NCBI GenBank assembly: GCA_937901895.1 | Contig: CALGTD010000072.1 | Location: 1 to 64,000, forward strand | DNA length: 64,000 nucleotides | Direction of reading: 5' to 3' | Source of the DNA: an uncultured Spartobacteria bacterium | Lineage (GTDB): Bacteria > Verrucomicrobiota > Verrucomicrobiia > Chthoniobacterales > JAATET01 | Shown: one piece after another, positions 58,928-64,000 of the stretch | How the letters are laid out: each line of letters begins with the position of its first letter | Position numbering within the stretch: position 1 is the first letter of the stretch | Translations under genes and position numbers: made by a program | The notes under the pieces: generated by a model | The model's database searches: none | Seen by the model: the letters and a program-made list of their open reading frames with translations, nothing else | Told to the model about the DNA's origin: nothing

Positions 58928-59437
58928 ATGTTGCATAATTCGCGGCCCGCGGTGGCAAAAAATGGGCTCGGGCCCATCGAGATGGAGGCCATCGAGATGT
59001 TCATCAACTTCTTCCGGCTTCTGGGGTTGCCCAAATCGATCGGGGAAATTTACGGGCTGCTGTTCGTTTCGCCCAAGCCGCTGACGATGGACGAGTTGAT
59101 TCAGCGGCTGGATATCAGTCTCGGTGCGGCCAGCCAGGGCCTGAAGACGTTGCGCTCGGTGGGTGCGGTGAAGGCGGTTTACAGTCCGGGCGAGCGGAAG
59201 GACCGGTTTGTGGCTGATCTGGAACTCAGCCGGTTTGCGTCATCTTTCATCAAGGAGCAACTGCTTCCGAAGATCGAACAAGCCTCCGCCCGGGTGAAGC
59301 GGATGGAGGCGGCGTTGGGGGATTTGCCGGAGGAGGAACGTGCGGAGACGGCGCAGCGCATCGACGAACTGCGCCGGTGGCTCGACCGCGGCAGTTCCAT
59401 GCTGCCCATGGCCCTCAAGCTCCTCCGAATCGCCTGA
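58928..59437 (+). CDS. GbsR/MarR-family transcriptional regulator
   Basis: Protein of 169 residues from the ATG at 58928 (an in-frame TTG lies 9 bp upstream). A winged helix-turn-helix with GEIYGLLFVSPKPLTMDELIQRLDISLGAASQ near 38-69, then a C-terminal dimer helix. This is the GbsR subgroup, known to control osmoprotectant genes in Bacillus, but the target here is unknown. It stands between the matrixin pair and nadE. Confidence 0.88.
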   Translation: MLHNSRPAVAKNGLGPIEMEAIEMFINFFRLLGLPKSIGEIYGLLFVSPKPLTMDELIQRLDISLGAASQGLKTLRSVGAVKAVYSPGERKDRFVADLELSRFASSFIKEQLLPKIEQASARVKRMEAALGDLPEEERAETAQRIDELRRWLDRGSSMLPMALKLLRIA

Positions 59438-59528
59438 GCGCGGAAAAATTTGCCGAATTGCCGGCCCAAAAAACACGAAAACCTGATGAAAAGGTCCCGA
59501 AATCTACCGGCTGACCAAGGGCGGCAGC

Positions 59529-61502
59529 ATGCCTTCGACCGGTCTCGAGAATGATTCGATGAGCGAGAACCTTTCGAAATACGGATTTGTCCGCGTCGCG
59601 GTGTGCGCGCCCGAACTGCATGTCGGCGACGTGGCGGCGAATGTCGCGGCGACCGTCGCGGCGATCGAGTCGATGACCGCAGAAGGGGTGGATCTGGCGG
59701 TTTTTCCGGAGCTTGGATTGACCGGATACACCTGTGCGGACCTGTTTTATCAGGAGGCGTTGCTTGCTGCCGCGCGCGAGGGATTGGACACCGTCGCCGC
59801 CGCAGCCGCGAAGGCGGGCATGGGCGTTGTGGTCGGACTGCCGTTGCGAATCGAAAGCCGCATCTACAACTGCGCTGCCGTGATTGGCGCGGACGGCCTC
59901 GCGGGAGTGGTTCCGAAGGCGTGCCTGCCCACGACCGGCGAGTATTACGAGGAGCGCTGGTTTGCGAGAGCTTCGGCGCTGAACGTAGGCACGACCGAGA
60001 TCGGCGGGCGAAGCATCCCAATCGGCACGGATTTGATTTTTGAATCGCCGGACGACTCCCGGCTGCGGCTCGGTGTCGAAATTTGCGAGGATCTCTGGGG
60101 TGCCCAGCCGCCGAGCGGAGCGCTCGCGCTCGCCGGGGCGACGCTTCTCGTGAACCCATCCGCCAGCAACGAGATTCTCGGCAAGGCACCCTATCGACGC
60201 GAACTCGTGCGCCAGCAGAGCGCCCGCTGCCTTGCCGCCTACATCTACGCAGCGGCAGGTCCTGGCGAATCCACGACGGATGTCGTGTTCTCGGGGCATG
60301 GTCTCATCGCGGAATGCGGCGCGATGCTCGCAGAGTCCGGGCGGTTTCAATTTTCGACCACATGGGCTTTCGCGGACGTCGATCTCGACCGCATCGCGAC
60401 GTATCGCGCAACGAACAGCACATTTTCCGCGGAATCCACCGGCCGCAGCTGGCGGCGCGTGCCGGTGCGGGTGGGTGGCCGCGCCACCGCACCGGTGCGG
60501 CGCAAGTTGTCGGCGCATCCGTTCATTCCCGACGATGCGGCGCGACGGGCGGAAAACTGTCGGGAAATCTTCGCGATCCAGTCCACCGGTCTCGCAAAGC
60601 GCCTTCGCCATACAAAATCAAAGAAACTGGTGATCGGGGTGTCCGGCGGCCTCGACTCCACGCTCGCCCTGCTCGTGGGGGTGCGCGCGATGGAGGCGAT
60701 GAACCGCACGGCGGCGGACATCGAGGCGGTCGTGATGCCCGGCCCGGGAAGCACCGGCCGGACGCAGTCGAACGCCGAAAAACTCGCCACGGCCCTCGGC
60801 GCGAGCTGTCGCGTGATTCCGATCGGTCCAGCGGTCGAGCAGCACCTTGCGGACATCGGACATCCGAAGGATCTGCATGACGTCACCTTCGAAAACGCGC
60901 AGGCCCGCGAACGCACGCAGATCCTGATGGATGTCGCCAACCAGACCGGCGGCATCGTGCTTGGCACCGGTGACCTTTCCGAGCTGGCACTCGGCTGGTG
61001 CACGTTCAATGGCGACCACATGTCGATGTATCATGTGAACGCAGGGGTTCCCAAGACGCTCGTCCGGCACCTCGTGACATGGTGCGCGGAGGAGGAGTTT
61101 TCCGGAGAGGTTTCGAACCTTCTCCATGACATCGTCGATACGCCGATCAGCCCCGAGCTGCTGCCTCTCGCGGCGGATGCGTCGCTCGTTCAGAAAACCG
61201 AGGACGCCGTTGGTCCCTACGAGCTGCACGATTTCTTTCTCTTCCATGCGGTGCGTCATCATTTCCGGCCGGCGAAGGTATTTCTCCTGGCGCGGCAGGC
61301 ATTCGAGGGCAGATACGACGCCGCGGAAGTCAAACGTGTGTTGCGGATCTTTTACTCCCGGTTTTTCGCCAGTCAGTTCAAGCGGTCCGCCATGCCGGAC
61401 GGCCCGAAGGTCGGCACGGTTGCGCTTTCTCCGCGCGGAGACTGGCGGATGCCGAGCGACGCCGTCGCGGCGTTGTGGCTCGCGGAGTGCGATTCGCTTT
61501 GA
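59529..61502 (+). CDS. nadE: Glutamine-dependent NAD+ synthetase
   Basis: Protein of 657 residues with two domains. The N-terminal nitrilase-type glutaminase has the catalytic Glu61 (FPELGLTGY), a Lys (VVPKACLP, about 129) and Cys (GVEICEDLWG, about 186). The C-terminal synthetase has the ATP-pyrophosphatase loop SGGLDST. It makes NAD from deamido-NAD with glutamine-derived ammonia. An internal Met at residue 11 is an alternative start, but the first ATG has the better ribosome site. Confidence 0.96.
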   Translation: MPSTGLENDSMSENLSKYGFVRVAVCAPELHVGDVAANVAATVAAIESMTAEGVDLAVFPELGLTGYTCADLFYQEALLAAAREGLDTVAAAAAKAGMGVVVGLPLRIESRIYNCAAVIGADGLAGVVPKACLPTTGEYYEERWFARASALNVGTTEIGGRSIPIGTDLIFESPDDSRLRLGVEICEDLWGAQPPSGALALAGATLLVNPSASNEILGKAPYRRELVRQQSARCLAAYIYAAAGPGESTTDVVFSGHGLIAECGAMLAESGRFQFSTTWAFADVDLDRIATYRATNSTFSAESTGRSWRRVPVRVGGRATAPVRRKLSAHPFIPDDAARRAENCREIFAIQSTGLAKRLRHTKSKKLVIGVSGGLDSTLALLVGVRAMEAMNRTAADIEAVVMPGPGSTGRTQSNAEKLATALGASCRVIPIGPAVEQHLADIGHPKDLHDVTFENAQARERTQILMDVANQTGGIVLGTGDLSELALGWCTFNGDHMSMYHVNAGVPKTLVRHLVTWCAEEEFSGEVSNLLHDIVDTPISPELLPLAADASLVQKTEDAVGPYELHDFFLFHAVRHHFRPAKVFLLARQAFEGRYDAAEVKRVLRIFYSRFFASQFKRSAMPDGPKVGTVALSPRGDWRMPSDAVAALWLAECDSL

Positions 61503-61540
61503 ATCGAGGAGTTCGTTTTGTTGAGTTCGGCGTTTCCTGA

Positions 61541-62422
61541 ATGAGTATCGAGAGCGGTCATCACGAAGTGGCGGTTTATGGTGCGCGCAGCACCTTTTCC
61601 ACGCCGCGGCAGTTTTTGCGCGACCTGTGGCGCGATGTGCGCGGCAGCCGGAAGCTGGCGTTCATGCTCGCGTTCCGCGACCTCAAGGCCCAATACCGGC
61701 AGTCGATTCTCGGCCCATTGTGGCTCGTGATCCCGCCGATCGCATGGACGGTGGGACTCACCGTCCTCAAGGACAACAAGCTCGCGAGCATTGGCGACCT
61801 CAGCGAAAATCCGGACAAAAACCCCGCCTATCTTCTGATCAGCATGGCTTTGTGGCAGATGTTCACCGAGTCCCTGAGAGGGCCGATGCAGGCCCTGCAG
61901 ATGAATCGTGGCATTCTCACGAAGGTGCGGTTTCCGCGCGAAGCCGTGATCGTTGCCGACACGATCAAACTGCTTGTTGCCGTTGCCATCCAGATGGCCC
62001 TGATTGCCGTGGCGGCGGTCTTTTACCAGCTGCCGGTGACGGCGACCGTGTTCGCGTTTCCGCTGGCAGTTGCTGCTTTGATTCTTCTCGGAACCACCGC
62101 GGGACTTCTCATTGCGCCCATCGGCCTTCTCTACAAGGACATTGGCAACTCGATGCAATATGTCTTCCTGGCGGGTCTGGCGGTCACCCCCGTGTTTTTC
62201 GAAATGTCCGAGCTGGCGCCGGGTGGGTTTTACGCGGCGTTCGTGAAGATCAATCCCGTTGCACCGCTGCTCGTAACCGCCCGCGAACTGGCGACAGGGC
62301 AGGCGCTGACGATGCTGCCGCAGTTCGGAATCGTCGTGGGACTCACAGTGGTGCTGCTGTTTGTGGCGCTGGCGCTGTTGCGTGCGTCGATGCCGATCGT
62401 CATCGAAAGGTGGAGCGCTTGA
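61541..62422 (+). CDS. ABC transporter permease, polysaccharide export (Wzm-like)
   Basis: Protein of 293 residues with six membrane helices and the ABC2 export signature FRDLKAQYRQSILGPLWLVIPPI, also NRGILTKVRFPREAV. This is the membrane part of an O-antigen, teichoic or other surface glycan exporter. The ATPase gene starts one base after its stop. Starts 38 bp after nadE. Confidence 0.94.
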   Translation: MSIESGHHEVAVYGARSTFSTPRQFLRDLWRDVRGSRKLAFMLAFRDLKAQYRQSILGPLWLVIPPIAWTVGLTVLKDNKLASIGDLSENPDKNPAYLLISMALWQMFTESLRGPMQALQMNRGILTKVRFPREAVIVADTIKLLVAVAIQMALIAVAAVFYQLPVTATVFAFPLAVAALILLGTTAGLLIAPIGLLYKDIGNSMQYVFLAGLAVTPVFFEMSELAPGGFYAAFVKINPVAPLLVTARELATGQALTMLPQFGIVVGLTVVLLFVALALLRASMPIVIERWSA

Positions 62423-62423
62423 G

Positions 62424-63827
62424 ATGAGCATCGAAGTCGTCGAACCCGCTGTCGAAACTCCGGCGGAAGATCCCGCGTCGTCGCCGATCGCGCTCGAGGC
62501 GCGCGGCATTTCAAAGCGATTCTGCCGCGACCTGAAGCGTTCCCTGCTTTACGGAGTCCAGGACATCTGCCGGGAGCTGATGGGCAAGCCCGTGCGCACC
62601 GGCGAGCTGAAACCGCACGAGTTCTGGGCGCTCGAGCATGTCGATATTCAGGTGCCGCGTGGCGCGGCGCTGGGCCTTGTCGGAATCAACGGCTGCGGCA
62701 AGACGACGCTCATGCGCATTCTTTCCGGCCTGATCAAACCGACGACCGGCGAGGTGACCGTGCGCGGCCGGCTGGCGCCGCTTCTTGCCCTCGGAGCCGG
62801 ATTCAACTCCATCCTCACCGGGCGCGAGAACATCTACACGAACATGACGATCCTCGGGCTCACGCGCGAGGAAATCGACGAACGGTTTGATTCCGTCGTG
62901 GAGTTTTCCGAGGTTGGTTATGCACTCGACGCGCCGGTGCAGAACTTCAGCTCGGGAATGGTTGCGCGGCTTGGGTTCGCGTGTGCGATTCACACCCAGC
63001 CCGACATCCTGCTGCTCGACGAAGTGCTGGCCGTGGGCGATCTGCGCTTCCGCCAGAAGTGCATCGACGCAATCCACCGCATCCGCAAGACGGGAACGTC
63101 GTTCCTTGTCGTTCACCATTCGCCGGACATCCTCGGCGCCCTTTGCGACCAGGCGATCTACCTCGTGAAGGGGCGCGTCGAGATGCAGGGAGATTCGAAG
63201 GACGTCCTTGCGCGCTATGCCGACGATGTCCGCCGGAAGGGGACGACCGTGCAGGGTGCAAGCCGGGAAACCACCGACGCGCTTGGATTTCACATCGATC
63301 CCGACATCGAGAGCGAGAACGGCCGGTTCCTTTCGGTTTCCGTGCGCGGCACCGGCCCTTCCGCGGAGGATGGTGTTGTCTGGAACGAGGAACCTGCGGA
63401 GATCTCCTTTACGCTCAAGGTCGAGGAAACGCTCCGGAAGATGAACATCCAGATCGAGATGATGAAACTGCCGACGTTTGAGACGCTGGCGCAATCGTCG
63501 ACCGAGGTCGTGATGGCGAAGTTCAGTGCGAAGCGCGAGGCGGGCCGCATGGTCGACGTCAAACCGGGCCAATACGAGTTCCGCGTCACGCTGCCGTGGC
63601 TGGCGCTCGTGCCCGGCACCTACCAGATCCGCGTGTCGGCTTACATGAAGCGCATCCTTGTGGCGCGTTCGCGAAGCGACCGCTTCGAGATTCGTCCGAA
63701 GGACGAGACCGGACTCGACAATCCATTTTTTCAACCGCGCCAATGGACGCTCGACAGTCGCATTACCGCCCGGAAGCCGGCGCCTTCCGACGAGGATGAC
63801 GAAGACGAGCAGTCGCTCTACGAATGA
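62424..63827 (+). CDS. ABC transporter ATPase with carbohydrate-binding domain (Wzt-like)
   Basis: Protein of 467 residues. Walker A GINGCGKTT near 91-99, signature FSSGMVARL, Walker B ILLLDEVLAVGD. The polysaccharide-export subgroup is shown by LALGAGFNSILTGRENIY. A C-terminal Wzt_C-type beta domain (about 310-440) probably recognises the terminal cap of the glycan. Stop overlaps the next start by ATGA. Confidence 0.94.
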   Translation: MSIEVVEPAVETPAEDPASSPIALEARGISKRFCRDLKRSLLYGVQDICRELMGKPVRTGELKPHEFWALEHVDIQVPRGAALGLVGINGCGKTTLMRILSGLIKPTTGEVTVRGRLAPLLALGAGFNSILTGRENIYTNMTILGLTREEIDERFDSVVEFSEVGYALDAPVQNFSSGMVARLGFACAIHTQPDILLLDEVLAVGDLRFRQKCIDAIHRIRKTGTSFLVVHHSPDILGALCDQAIYLVKGRVEMQGDSKDVLARYADDVRRKGTTVQGASRETTDALGFHIDPDIESENGRFLSVSVRGTGPSAEDGVVWNEEPAEISFTLKVEETLRKMNIQIEMMKLPTFETLAQSSTEVVMAKFSAKREAGRMVDVKPGQYEFRVTLPWLALVPGTYQIRVSAYMKRILVARSRSDRFEIRPKDETGLDNPFFQPRQWTLDSRITARKPAPSDEDDEDEQSLYE

Positions 63828-64000
63828 AGAATCCCGCCACCCACATTCCTGCGGGCGAAGAGTCGCGCATCAGCCGGTTCCTGAATTCGCAGATCGACCG
63901 CGTCTTCCAGACCTGCCTGAACCACCTGCCGCAGCGCATGGGAAATCTGCGGCAGTATCCGCCGACGCAGATCCGGCAGGAGGTGCTCGATCCCGGCGAT
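63824..64000 (+). CDS. Start of a gene cut by the right edge
   Basis: Fifty-nine codons are visible from the ATG that overlaps the Wzt-like stop. The sequence is helical with FLNSQIDRVFQTCL and HLPQRMGNLRQYPPTQIRQE. Its position suggests a glycan-modifying enzyme, such as a glycosyl- or methyltransferase, but no motif is present in this part. Confidence 0.6.
   Translation, partial: MKNPATHIPAGEESRISRFLNSQIDRVFQTCLNHLPQRMGNLRQYPPTQIRQEVLDPGD

Overview
The window is GC-rich bacterial DNA with tightly packed, mostly chromosomal genes; many neighbours overlap by ATGA. The gene content fits best a Verrucomicrobiota (PVC-group) organism. Pointers are the MoxR/DUF58/BatA/DUF4159/DUF4175-type gene run, a plant-like ATP-PFK subtype, sparse WXG100/FtsK genes in a diderm-like gene setting, and paired secreted matrixin genes. 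This placement is an inference from gene content; there is no rRNA in the window.

Layout. 1-10149 (minus): an aerotolerance-type operon of a TPR metallopeptidase, DUF4159, MoxR ATPase, DUF58, BatA/vWA protein and a large DUF4175-like coiled-coil protein cut by the left edge. 10441-21133: an accessory block between a 14-bp copy of the 5' end of a tRNA-Arg gene and the intact tRNA-Arg(TCT). It holds small stress-associated membrane proteins (DUF2243, DUF2231, SPW), an SDR, a lipoprotein, manganese catalase, an SbcD/SbcC-like nuclease pair with an unusual hinge and C-terminal winged helix, and a shortened PD-(D/E)XK nuclease. 21273-25421: a signalling cluster with a single-domain receiver, a sigma54-dependent NtrC-type activator, a histidine kinase and a FixJ-type regulator. 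25572-32353: a near-consensus sigma54 promoter followed by a redox operon (aldo/keto reductase, membrane catalase-like protein, cytochrome b561, SDR) and then an EmrA/EmrB-type efflux pair with its own palindromic operator candidate. 32420-36650: AI-2E, YqhA, SSF symporter and DedA membrane proteins.

36930-41796 (minus) is a compact four-gene locus: a WXG100-like protein, a coiled-coil protein, a second short WXG-like protein and a 1284-residue FtsK/EssC-like ATPase. It looks like a minimal type VII-like secretion module. 41882-46661 is housekeeping (phosphofructokinase, ThiG, MutS), followed by tRNA-Lys(CTT). 46868-48719 is a SAM-I riboswitch operon with a threonine-synthase-fold PLP enzyme and a CysO/ThiS-like sulfur carrier, followed by a NIL-domain protein, a YacP-type NYN nuclease, SufE and a rhodanese: a sulfur/methionine neighbourhood.

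51204-64000 holds small proteins, Dps, a glycosyltransferase, a multicopper oxidase with a small lipoprotein, a SUI1 factor, a sulfotransferase, a secreted matrixin pair, a GbsR/MarR-type regulator, NAD synthetase and a Wzm/Wzt polysaccharide exporter with a cut gene at the right edge. I saw no CRISPR array, transposase, integrase or rRNA.
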